From: Lachnospiraceae bacterium
GTDB taxonomy: Bacteria > Bacillota > Clostridia > Lachnospirales > Lachnospiraceae
Assembly (NCBI GenBank): GCA_949383255.1
Contig: CASJPF010000001.1
Location: forward strand, 62,001-126,000
Direction of reading: 5' to 3'
DNA length: 64,000 nt
The notes below the pieces were generated by a model. That model was not told the DNA's origin. It saw only the letters and a list, made by a program, of their open reading frames with translations, and ran no database searches. Positions 34,775 to 42,599 of the stretch are shown here, in pieces (the stretch's first letter is position 1; every line of letters starts with the position of its first letter). The position numbers and the translations under genes are program-made.

Positions 34775-35779
34775 ATGACTATATATGATGTATCTGAAAA
34801 AGCTGGTGTATCCATAGCAACGGTATCGCGTGTGCTGAATGGATCTAACAATGTAAGTGAACAGACACGCCAGAAAGTTCTTGCTGTCATAGAAGCATGT
34901 GATTACACTCCTAATGCTTTTGCCAGAGGACTTGGCTTAAACTCAATGAACACAATCGGGATTCTATGTGCTGATTCTTCCGACCTCTATCTCGCCAATG
35001 CCATATACCATATCGAACAGGAATTACGGGAAAATAACTATAACTGTATTCTATGTTGCACAGGATATAAACTTGAAGATAAACAGAAATATCTAAATCT
35101 TCTTGTCAACAAAAAAGTTGACAGTGTAATACTTGTCGGTTCCAACTTTGTTGCGGACAATGATACCGAGAACAATTATATTCGCGAAGCGGCAAAAGAA
35201 ATTCCAATCCTTTTGTTAAATGCGGATTTTGATTGTGAAAATGTATATTGCAGCCTCTGCGATGATTTTAAGTCAACCATGCAGGCTACCTCTTATATTA
35301 TCGACACTGGCATTCAGGATATCCTTTATCTGTACAATTCCCACTCTTACTCTGCACTCCGAAAGCTGTCTGGCTATCAGAGTGCACTGACACAGAAAGG
35401 ACTTCCTCTCCGTATGGAATATATCCAGTATTTTCCGGGAAGTCATACAAATCTCCCTGAAATTGCTGACTTTTTATCGAACCTTAACCACTCTCTCAAA
35501 TATCGTGCTGTTGTGGCAGCCGATGACAATCTCGCCATCGGCGCTGTCAAATTTGCTCACAAGAAAGGTCTTTCTATACCAAACGAACTATCAATTATAG
35601 GATACAACAACTCGATTCTCAGCACTTGCTGTGACCCAGAACTTACCAGCGTCGACAACCGTTTGGAAACATTATGCCATCACATTGTAAAAACATTAAT
35701 TGGTATCTTGACCAACAACGAAATGCCCCAGAAAGTAATCTTCTCCGGCGAACTGATCAAAAGAGGTACAACTCTTTAA
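34775..35779 (+). CDS. LacI-family regulator of the uronate locus
   Basis: A 334-residue repressor: N-terminal helix-turn-helix MTIYDVSEKAGVSIATVSRV with hinge NAFARGLGLNSMNTIGIL, then a periplasmic-binding-protein-like effector domain ending ELIKRGTTL. AAAGGAGG precedes the ATG. uxaC follows 26 bp after the stop, so the two form one transcript; kduI is divergent. It likely responds to a uronate or keto-deoxy-uronate intermediate, which is inferred from context. The effector domain contains several Cys, unusual but not diagnostic. Confidence 0.93.
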   Translation: MTIYDVSEKAGVSIATVSRVLNGSNNVSEQTRQKVLAVIEACDYTPNAFARGLGLNSMNTIGILCADSSDLYLANAIYHIEQELRENNYNCILCCTGYKLEDKQKYLNLLVNKKVDSVILVGSNFVADNDTENNYIREAAKEIPILLLNADFDCENVYCSLCDDFKSTMQATSYIIDTGIQDILYLYNSHSYSALRKLSGYQSALTQKGLPLRMEYIQYFPGSHTNLPEIADFLSNLNHSLKYRAVVAADDNLAIGAVKFAHKKGLSIPNELSIIGYNNSILSTCCDPELTSVDNRLETLCHHIVKTLIGILTNNEMPQKVIFSGELIKRGTTL

Positions 35780-35805
35780 TATAAAAAGAAAATGGAGGAA
35801 TCATC

Positions 35806-37221
35806 ATGAAAACTTTTATGGACCCGGACTTTTTGCTCCAAACCCAAACAGCAAGCAGTCTTTTTCACAACTACGCGGAGAAAACACCTGTGCTAGACTA
35901 TCATTGCCATATCAACCCCGCAGAAATTGCAGACAACCGCAAATTTGACAACATCACTCAAGTATGGCTTGGTGGCGACCACTACAAATGGCGCTTTATG
36001 CGCTCTTGTGGGGTAGACGAAAAATTTATTACAGGAGACGCATCTGACAAAGAAAAATTCTTTCGATGGGCGGAATGTGTCGGCAAAGCAATTGGCAATC
36101 CACTCTTTCACTGGACACATTTAGAGTTACAGCGCTATTTTGGTTACACAGGTGTCCTTAATAAAAATACCGCCGAGGAAGTATGGAATCTCTGTAATGA
36201 AAAACTCAAGGAAGACAATATGAGTGTGCGCGGTCTCATTAAGCGCTCAAATGTAACATTAATCTGTACAACCGACGACCCTATCGATTCCCTTTCATAC
36301 CACAAACAGATTGCGGACGACGATACTTTTGACGTGCAGGTTCTTCCCGCTTGGAGATCAGACAAAGCAATGAATATCGAAAAACCAGACTATTTTGACT
36401 ATCTTGCAAAGCTCGCAAATGTAAGCGGTGTCTCTATCAACTCCTTTGCAGACTTAAAAGATGCACTGTTAAAACGACTTGATTTTTTCGCTTCTATGGG
36501 CTGTAGCGTTTCTGACCACGCACTAGAATATGTAATGTATCAACCTGCTTCCGACGAGGAAATCGAGGCAATCTTTGCCAAGAGAAAAAGCGGCGATGTT
36601 ATTACCAGACAGGAAGAATTGCAGTATAAGACTGCCTTTATGCTCTTTGTCGGAAAACAGTACCACCGCTTAAACTGGGTAATGCAGCTTCACTATGGCT
36701 GTAAGCGCGACAACAACACACTGCGCTATGACCAGCTAGGTCCCGACACTGGCTATGACTGTATTAACAACTATGCTCCATCCGCAGAACTTGCCGATTT
36801 CCTGAATGCTCTAATCAAGACGGACCAACTGCCAAAGACTATTATCTACAGCCTAAATCCAAATGACAACCAAGCAATTGGCACAATCCTCGGCTGTTTC
36901 CAAGATTCCACTGCATGTGCAAAAATCCAGCAGGGCAGCGCATGGTGGTTTAACGATCACAAAACAGGTATGCAGGATCAGATGATTTCCTTGGCAAACC
37001 TTGGAAACCTCTCAGGATTTGTTGGCATGTTGACAGATTCCAGAAGCTTCCTCTCCTACACCAGACATGAATACTTTAGACGCATTCTGTGCAATCTGAT
37101 TGGAAATTGGGTTGAAGATGGAGAATTCCCTGCTGATATGGAAATTCTTGAAGAAATCGTAAAAGGAATTTCTTATAACAATGCAGTAAATTATTTTGGA
37201 TTTAATTTAAAAACTGTATAA
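35806..37221 (+). CDS. uxaC: Glucuronate/galacturonate isomerase
   Basis: A 471-residue amidohydrolase-superfamily isomerase converting D-glucuronate to fructuronate and D-galacturonate to tagaturonate. Metal-site motif DYHCHINPAEIA near residue 25, TTDDPIDSLSYH, and the C-terminal PADMEILEEIVKGISYNNAVNYF are characteristic. Length is standard. AATGGAGG precedes the ATG. It is second in the lacI-uxaC unit and works upstream of uxaB/uxuA-type steps that are not in the window. A perfect hairpin terminator starts 6 bp after the stop. Confidence 0.97.
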   Translation: MKTFMDPDFLLQTQTASSLFHNYAEKTPVLDYHCHINPAEIADNRKFDNITQVWLGGDHYKWRFMRSCGVDEKFITGDASDKEKFFRWAECVGKAIGNPLFHWTHLELQRYFGYTGVLNKNTAEEVWNLCNEKLKEDNMSVRGLIKRSNVTLICTTDDPIDSLSYHKQIADDDTFDVQVLPAWRSDKAMNIEKPDYFDYLAKLANVSGVSINSFADLKDALLKRLDFFASMGCSVSDHALEYVMYQPASDEEIEAIFAKRKSGDVITRQEELQYKTAFMLFVGKQYHRLNWVMQLHYGCKRDNNTLRYDQLGPDTGYDCINNYAPSAELADFLNALIKTDQLPKTIIYSLNPNDNQAIGTILGCFQDSTACAKIQQGSAWWFNDHKTGMQDQMISLANLGNLSGFVGMLTDSRSFLSYTRHEYFRRILCNLIGNWVEDGEFPADMEILEEIVKGISYNNAVNYFGFNLKTV

Positions 37222-37226
37222 ATTGG

Positions 37227-37318
37227 AATAGGGGAAGAAAATTCTTCCCCTATTTGCTTGCCGGGTATCTGTCGGCTTATTAATATTCTTCTTTAAAGTG
37301 CCCATGTGCATAAAATTC
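37227..37318. repeat. GAGTAGGGAAG-type hairpin repeat, diverged copy D (also uxaC terminator)
   Basis: AATAGGGGAAGAA/TTCTTCCCCTATT stem (37227-37254) with T-rich flank ends uxaC. It is followed by the same second part as copy B: GGGTATCTGTCGGC, TTAATATTC, and TGCCCATGTGCATAAAA. The second part overlaps the last codons of a degenerate kinase frame on the minus strand. Confidence 0.65.
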
Positions 37319-37644
37319 CAATGTAATTACCAATTTTCCATTCCTATACGCTGCTAAAATGTTTCCGCCCATGCGCTCTGTCAAATACTTTGCTATTGAA
37401 AGTCCCAATCCTGTAGAATTTCTTCCAGTCTCAACTGTATAAAAGCGATCAAAAAGCGCTCCACAGAAATCCTATCCAAATCAAGCAGAATTAAATCCGG
37501 CTTATCTAAACTTTTATTTATCAGCATATACTATGCTTCTGTGCCAGAATATGCACGCTAAGTTTGATATCCTTCCTTGTGCATGCACGCTTCAATAATA
37601 TTTCCAATATGCACATCATCCTCTATTATTGCGATAGTCTTCAC
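37281..37644 (-). pseudogene. Collapsed two-component system: response-regulator start fused to kinase end
   Basis: From a GTG at 37644 that overlaps the GH2 stop, the frame reads KTIAIIEDDVHIGNIIEAC then stops at 37560; after that stop the same frame shows YSGTEA and KPDLILLDL, the receiver core. A frame shift then gives FDRFYTVETGRNSTGLGLSI and AKYLTERMGGNILAAY, the G2 box and end of a histidine kinase. The rest of both genes is gone, so a large deletion joined them and stops followed. The kinase frame ends inside repeat copy D, whose bases encode its last residues (YAHGHFKEEY). Confidence 0.85.
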
Positions 37645-39446
37645 AACTTCACAACTTTGCGGTCATAGGTCATTATACCATTGATTTCCTCCTCAATATC
37701 TGTCAATTGTGTGTAGACAGATGCGCACAGACCCTCTTTTTTTAATTCCTGAACCCGCTTGTCCAGCTCATTATATGCGGATTTTAGCGCTTCTTTATCC
37801 CCTTGGCTTCCATATCCAAAATATCGGTCAGAATATGTGTGATCTGAAACAGCAAGAGAAATCCCGCCAAACTCCGATATGACATAAGGCTTTTTGCTCT
37901 TCTTTGCCACAAGCTCAAAGAAATAGATATGCTCACTCTTTAAATCCCCTGCATCTTGATCAAACCAACCACTGTGGGCGTCAATTATACGTGTACTGTC
38001 CACTGCCCGCACCATATCTGTATTTTCTTTTGCATCAAATTGCCCCCAGCCTTCGTTAAATAAAACCCAAGTGCAGATACAAGTGCAATTATAAAGCTGT
38101 TTCACTGTCTCAATGCACTCCTTTTTCCACTCTTCCCTACCATTTTTATCTGCGCGTGAAGTGTAGCTATAATCATTATCCCGCTTATGTCGCAGCGGAA
38201 ATAACACTGTGGGAATATAACAAGTCTTTACTAAATTATAGGTGGTTCCGCCGTTAATCATATCCTGCCAGACAAGCATTCCAAGCCTGTCACAGTGATA
38301 ATACCAACGCATTGGCTCTATTTTACAATGCTTGCGTATCATGTTAAATCCTTTTGCCTTGGCAATTTCAATGTCAAAAATCATCGCCTTGTCACTCACT
38401 GGCGTTAACAGACTTTCTGGATAATACCCTTGGTCAAGGATTCCTTTCTGAAAATAAGGAAGATGATTCAAGCACAACCTTGGAACCCCTTTGCTGTCTG
38501 GTTCTGCGCTAAAAAGACGCATCCCAAAATAGCTCTCCACCATATCCTCGCCATAGACAATTCGGATATCATACAAAAACGGGCGCTCTGGTGTCCAACT
38601 CTTTTTGTCTGGAATATTTATCTCAATAACAGCCTTTTCATTTGCCAAAACATTTGTTTTTAACTCGTTTACAATTTGATTTTGGTCAAACAATAAAACT
38701 TTACAAGAAATTATCCCATCAGAAATTTCCTTTTCCGAATATTTGTTCGATATTATTTCCAATATTGCGCGGTCTTTATCATAATCCGGAGTAATGCGCA
38801 ACTCCTGAATATGCGTCTCAGGAACCCACTCATACCATACAGTCTGCCATAGACCACTCTGCGCAGTATAGAACATGCCACCATTTTTCAGCGCCTGCTT
38901 TCCCCGTCCATGATAAGAAGTATCACTTTTATCCTGCACGCAAATTCGCAAAGTGTTCTTTCCAACTTGTATATAATTTGTAATATCAATTGTAAATGCC
39001 TGATACCCACCAGAATGAATACCCGCCAAGGTATCATTCACATAGACACGGCAACGCTCATCACAGGCACCAAAATTCAACAGCAATCGCTTCTCCATTG
39101 GTATCCAGTCAATTATCAGCCGTCGCTCATACCACAAAAACTCCTCTGGTTTTAACTGACGCTGTACATTTGAAAGATATGTCTCTGGCGAAAATGGTAC
39201 GCGAATATCCCCGTCCCAAATTACAGGTCTGACATCTTCATCTGTAAATGCATATTTCCAGATTCCATTTAAAATAGTATAATTTTTTCGCATAAGTTGT
39301 GGTCTAGGATACTCCGTCAAAACAACCTCCGTCTGTTCATTTACAATATGCTCTCCCCACGGCGTCATCAACTGATTATGTTTTCTATCACCTCTATCTA
39401 ACAGTTTATTTAACTGAAGAGTCTCCATTATTTCTCTAATTTTCAT
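37641..39446 (-). CDS. Glycoside hydrolase family 2 enzyme (beta-galactosidase/glucuronidase-like)
   Basis: A 601-residue intracellular glycosidase without a signal peptide. A sugar-binding jelly-roll domain (residues about 35-220, GGYQAFTIDITNYI), an Ig-like domain, then a TIM barrel with acid/base Glu in VLFNEGWGQFD and nucleophile Glu in YVISEFGG. It is short compared with LacZ (about 1000) and closest in size to beta-glucuronidases, but the exact substrate is not certain; it may be a GH2 of a plant-glycan pathway. Start at 39446 has GGAGGTG. The stop overlaps a GTG of the decayed two-component gene, which suggests past translational coupling to a regulator. Confidence 0.9.
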   Translation of the reverse strand: MKIREIMETLQLNKLLDRGDRKHNQLMTPWGEHIVNEQTEVVLTEYPRPQLMRKNYTILNGIWKYAFTDEDVRPVIWDGDIRVPFSPETYLSNVQRQLKPEEFLWYERRLIIDWIPMEKRLLLNFGACDERCRVYVNDTLAGIHSGGYQAFTIDITNYIQVGKNTLRICVQDKSDTSYHGRGKQALKNGGMFYTAQSGLWQTVWYEWVPETHIQELRITPDYDKDRAILEIISNKYSEKEISDGIISCKVLLFDQNQIVNELKTNVLANEKAVIEINIPDKKSWTPERPFLYDIRIVYGEDMVESYFGMRLFSAEPDSKGVPRLCLNHLPYFQKGILDQGYYPESLLTPVSDKAMIFDIEIAKAKGFNMIRKHCKIEPMRWYYHCDRLGMLVWQDMINGGTTYNLVKTCYIPTVLFPLRHKRDNDYSYTSRADKNGREEWKKECIETVKQLYNCTCICTWVLFNEGWGQFDAKENTDMVRAVDSTRIIDAHSGWFDQDAGDLKSEHIYFFELVAKKSKKPYVISEFGGISLAVSDHTYSDRYFGYGSQGDKEALKSAYNELDKRVQELKKEGLCASVYTQLTDIEEEINGIMTYDRKVVKL

Positions 39447-39524
39447 CCATTCACCTCCCATCGATACAATTACTACCTATCAGTTCATTATGTTTATTTA
39501 TTATCATCTCTTTGTACTTTATTT

Positions 39525-39655
39525 GTCACTTTTCATGGTTCAAGAATACGCGTTCTGTAAGAATATGATTTCGATATGGAGCGTTTTTGCAAAGCAAAAA
39601 TTTAAATATCGCCCGAATCGTTACTATGAACGACTTCCATACCGTGAATAGTAAC
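39525..39655. repeat. TTACTATTCATG palindromic element, copy 2
   Basis: A 131-bp segment with left end GTCACTTTTCATGG and right end CCGTGAATAGTAAC (the complement reads GTTACTATTCACGG). Same size and end sequence as the element at 34477-34609 but more diverged; interior TGGAGCG ... CGCCC echoes the other copy. It lies directly upstream of the GH2 gene. Confidence 0.6.
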
Positions 39656-39720
39656 CTTTATTTTATCATACTATACAAACAACTTCAATCTCACAATTGA
39701 CAAACCTGTTTACTTATTGT

Positions 39721-39924
39721 ATTATAGGATTGTTTTTTATGAGCCCATAAAAACAGTAAAACTCTTGCGCCAAAATGTTTGTCTTTTTGCATTCTGTGTA
39801 CATAATTATTACTGTTTTGGCAAACGATACCTATTGTTTGCCAAAAACGAATGAGCGCAAACAGTAATATGATAGGATTGCTTTTTATGTGCCTATAAAA
39901 GTAGTGAAATTCTTATGCCAAATA
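39721..39924 (+). promoter_or_regulatory. Repeat-hairpin-repeat leader upstream of azlC
   Basis: Two direct repeats of about 55 bp (39721-39776 and 39869-39924, roughly 84% identical) each begin near ATAGGATTG and contain TTTTTATG and GCCAAA. Between them is a nested inverted repeat, ATTACTGTTT/AAACAGTAAT (39808-39868) enclosing TTTTGGCAAAC/GTTTGCCAAAA. No ORF is visible. The block ends about 30 bp before the azlC start and probably governs azlCD expression. Confidence 0.5.
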
Positions 39925-39954
39925 TAAGCATTTTACAGAAATGAGGAGAGACTC

Positions 39955-40671
39955 TTGAAAACAAAAGATTACAGAAATGGACTGCGAGACGGAATTGCAG
40001 TTGCTTTAGGCTACTTTGCAGTGTCCTTCGCATTTGGAATGGAAACTGCTACCAAAGGATTAAGTATCTTACAGGCAGTTCTTATATCATTGACAAACGT
40101 AACTTCTGCAGGACAGTTCTCCGGTCTTGGAATTATCGCAGCAGGCGGCACCTATATTGAGATTGCTCTGACACAGTTAGTCATCAATCTGCGCTACTGC
40201 CTAATGTCTTTTTCCCTTGCCCAAAAACTAGATCGCTCTGCCTCAAACTGGCACCGATATCTTATAGCATACAGTGTAACTGACGAAATCTTCGCATTAG
40301 ATGCCAGTCTAAGCACCTCTCTAACACCTGCATACCATTATGGCATTACAAGTGTCGCTGTGCCTGGCTGGGTTTTGGGAACTTTAGTCGGCGCAATTTC
40401 AGGAACACTTCTGCCTGCCTTTGTAATTAGTGCGCTTGGTGTTGCGATTTACGGAATGTTTCTTGCCATTATTATTCCCCCTGCAAGACAGAATCGCACA
40501 ATTTTACTTGTCGTATTATCTGCAATGGGACTAAGCTTTTTATTCTCTATCCTGCCACTACTCAAAAAAGTTTCGTCTGGTTTTGTCATTATAATCACAA
40601 CCATTGTTATTGCAGGAATTGCAGCATGGCTAAAACCGATCAGCGACGAAAGCCACAAAGGAGAAGCATAA
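39955..40671 (+). CDS. azlC: AzlC-family branched-chain amino acid exporter, large subunit
   Basis: A 238-residue polytopic membrane protein with about 6-7 helices. It shows the AzlC hallmarks VTSAGQFSGLGIIAAGGTY and INLRYCLMSFSLAQKL. The start is TTG with GAGGAGAG upstream. It partners with the small AzlD subunit encoded 1 bp downstream; together they export branched-chain amino acids or analogues in relatives such as Bacillus AzlCD. It is preceded by a structured repeat leader. Confidence 0.93.
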   Translation: MKTKDYRNGLRDGIAVALGYFAVSFAFGMETATKGLSILQAVLISLTNVTSAGQFSGLGIIAAGGTYIEIALTQLVINLRYCLMSFSLAQKLDRSASNWHRYLIAYSVTDEIFALDASLSTSLTPAYHYGITSVAVPGWVLGTLVGAISGTLLPAFVISALGVAIYGMFLAIIIPPARQNRTILLVVLSAMGLSFLFSILPLLKKVSSGFVIIITTIVIAGIAAWLKPISDESHKGEA

Positions 40672-40672
40672 A

Positions 40673-40978
40673 ATGACACATAATATCTATCTTTATATCT
40701 TTGTCATGGCGGCAGTAACTTACTTAATCCGTATGCTGCCACTAGCACTATCAAAAAAAGAAATTACGAATCAATATATCAAATCTTTTTTATACTATGT
40801 GCCCTACGCGTGTCTTGCCGCCATGACCTTTCCGTCTATTCTGTATTCCACCGCAAGCCTTTCCTCAGCACTTGCAGGACTTATCACTGCCATTATTGCC
40901 GCATACCGCGGAAAAAGCCTGTTGATTGTGGCTTTGGCTGCATGTGTTGCCGTGTTTCTTGTGGAGCGTATTTTATAA
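40673..40978 (+). CDS. azlD: AzlD-family exporter, small subunit
   Basis: A 101-residue protein with three or four membrane helices (YIFVMAAVTYLIRMLPLA, SLLIVALAACVAVFLVERIL), the standard AzlD size and topology. The ATG is 1 bp after the azlC stop, so translation is coupled. It ends within a repeat sequence that also forms the end of nfi on the opposite strand. Confidence 0.93.
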   Translation: MTHNIYLYIFVMAAVTYLIRMLPLALSKKEITNQYIKSFLYYVPYACLAAMTFPSILYSTASLSSALAGLITAIIAAYRGKSLLIVALAACVAVFLVERIL

Positions 40979-41009
40979 CAGTTCAGCCTTTGGCTTTCTC
41001 TGTTAGCTC
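40977..41009. repeat. GTAACAGTTCAG family, half copy at the azlD/nfi junction
   Basis: AACAGTTCAGCCTTTGGCTT TCTCTGTTAG matches the left hairpin of the elements at 2578 and 41696. The right half is missing. On the minus strand it encodes the last residues (LTEKAKG) and the TGA stop of nfi. Confidence 0.6.
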
Positions 41010-41672
41010 CCTACGTTTTTCATGCGTCATCAAATCCGCAAGTCTAGTTGGGACTGGCACATGGCTTTCCTTTGTTGTCAGCCTGTTTGCCATCTGTGTT
41101 GCCGTATCAATATCAATCGCATTCCCAACCGACAAAAAAATCGGCTTGACATTGGCATGTGTGCGCAAAACACGCCCATAGTGCTCTCCATCCAATTCAA
41201 TTTCCGTAAATGCCTGCGCTGTATTAGCAGGCATAACAAAATCCACATCTCCCACTTTATAATAACTCTTCGCAACGCCAACAGTTGCCTTCTGAATCAG
41301 GATTCCTGCATGTGTTGCCAATCCCATATGCCTTGGATGCAAGTATCCGTTTCCATCAAAAAATATTACATCTGGAATGACTGTAACTCTTTTGTAGGTT
41401 TCCAAAAACAATGGAACTTCACGAAATGCCAAGCAACCTGGAATATAAGGCACCTCAATTTTGTTCGCATAGCTAACTTTTTCGCGTATTTCAAATGTGT
41501 GATAATCAATTACCACAATACAACAAACAGCATATTCCTGTCTGTCTTCTTCCTTCCAATAGGCAAGATCCACTCCCGCTACTGTCTGTACCTGAGACAG
41601 ATGAACCATATTTTCGCGTTGAATCTTGCTACTTAATTTCATTTGTTCTTTAATATAATCTTCCTCTGTCAT
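40983..41672 (-). CDS. nfi: Endonuclease V (deoxyinosine 3' endonuclease)
   Basis: A 229-residue repair nuclease that cleaves near deoxyinosine. Active-site pieces: Asp in TVAGVDLAYW, Glu in CLAFREVPLFL, Asp in FFDGNGYLHPRHMGLATHAG, the most diagnostic motif of the family. Length is normal. AGAGGAAG lies upstream. The stop codon and last residues are encoded by a repeat half-copy shared with the intergenic region after azlD, so the C-terminus may have been remodelled. Convergent with azlCD. Confidence 0.95.
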   Translation of the reverse strand: MTEEDYIKEQMKLSSKIQRENMVHLSQVQTVAGVDLAYWKEEDRQEYAVCCIVVIDYHTFEIREKVSYANKIEVPYIPGCLAFREVPLFLETYKRVTVIPDVIFFDGNGYLHPRHMGLATHAGILIQKATVGVAKSYYKVGDVDFVMPANTAQAFTEIELDGEHYGRVLRTHANVKPIFLSVGNAIDIDTATQMANRLTTKESHVPVPTRLADLMTHEKRRELTEKAKG

Positions 41673-41695
41673 TTAGAACTCCTATACACTTTTTT

Positions 41696-41784
41696 GTAAC
41701 AGTTCAGCCTTTGGCTTCCTGTTACAATCTTTACGTTTTCATATGGTCTTCGCAGGTCTTGCGAAGACCTGTTGGAACTGTTAC
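41696..41784. repeat. GTAACAGTTCAG family, short copy
   Basis: An 89-bp element: GTAACAGTTCAGCCTTTGGC then CTGTTAC on the left, a perfect GGTCTTCGCA/TGCGAAGACC hairpin, and GGAACTGTTAC on the right. TTTTTT lies on both flanks. It sits between nfi and the downstream duplicated-domain gene and may end the latter's transcript. Confidence 0.7.
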
Positions 41785-41792
41785 ATTTTTTC

Positions 41793-42353
41793 TTAAACGG
41801 TCACTACACGCACCTCAAAAGCCGTTGTCTGCGGCGGAATACTCAATGTCATAAAGGCGGCATGACGCACTCTCACCCGCAAGCCTGGAACGAGATTCGC
41901 AAACTGCATTGGTCTGCCAAAACTATTAAAAATCTTGGCATCATCTGCCATATGAAATCGTATCACAGAGGATATATTTCCATCGCTAATTGTAGTAAAA
42001 CTTCTGTTTTGCCTGTCAACATCAACAATTCTGCCAACAGTTACCTGATCCTCAAGTGGTCTTGCAGTTACCTGAATGACAAATGCCATTGACTGCGGTG
42101 GAATGCTTCTGGTCGTCGCATTAGAAAAAGCAGCATTAACAACCATTCCCTTCTGTAAATCCCGCGGCGAAATACGATTGTTATTTTCATCCAATATCAC
42201 CGTATTGCTGCCAATATTCAGTCGTATTGTCTGATCTGGATTGTCACAGCGGGGACAATCACTGTAGGAAACAATGATAAAGGAATTACCTCTGTTTGTT
42301 TCGACCTCATCTATCATTCCATTTGTAAGCTGTGATAAAAAAGTATTGTCCAT
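41793..42353 (-). CDS. Unknown protein made of two tandem homologous domains
   Basis: I do not recognise a named family. The 186-residue chain consists of two repeats of about 75 residues, each a beta-rich unit beginning GMIDEVETNRGNSF or GRIVDVDRQNRSF and ending with nearly the same segment, IPPQSMAFVIQVT and IPPQTTAFEVRVVTV. A CPRC pair (SDCPRCDNPDQT) is in the first repeat only. No signal peptide or membrane helix. Start 42353 is chosen because AGGTGAG lies upstream; the frame from 42404 adds a basic extension without a ribosome site. It may be an OB-like binding protein, a fold inferred only from the beta pattern. Confidence 0.7.
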   Translation of the reverse strand: MDNTFLSQLTNGMIDEVETNRGNSFIIVSYSDCPRCDNPDQTIRLNIGSNTVILDENNNRISPRDLQKGMVVNAAFSNATTRSIPPQSMAFVIQVTARPLEDQVTVGRIVDVDRQNRSFTTISDGNISSVIRFHMADDAKIFNSFGRPMQFANLVPGLRVRVRHAAFMTLSIPPQTTAFEVRVVTV

Positions 42354-42416
42354 TGTTCTCACCTGTTTTCTTTTTATTATACTATATGCAGACAAATAAT
42401 TCATGCGATTTTTAAT

Positions 42417-42505
42417 TTATCTCAGTGGAAAAAGATTCCCACTTTTATAAATAGTAAGAAAAATACAATTTTATATCAGTGGGAGTACAATTTCGACTGA
42501 GATAA
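42417..42505. repeat. Inverted-repeat segment with TTATCTCAGT ends
   Basis: TTATCTCAGT (42417-42426) and ACTGAGATAA (42496-42505) are perfect 10-bp arms. Inside are AGTGG/CCCACT and TCAGTGGGAGT. No other copy was found in the window, so it is a single structured intergenic segment. Next to it, TCAAGAATGC/GCATTCTTGA (near 42572-42597) follows the flippase stop and may be its terminator. Confidence 0.5.
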
Positions 42506-42599
42506 GACTCCGGCAAGATTGCAGGCGTGCGAATCCGTAATCTGTCAGCAAAGATGACTCGCACACCGCATCAAGAATGCTGATCGCATTCTTGAATTC

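Noticed and set aside
39721-39924. CRISPR array
   Set aside because: Only two diverged repeats with a hairpin-forming spacer and no cas genes; not an array.
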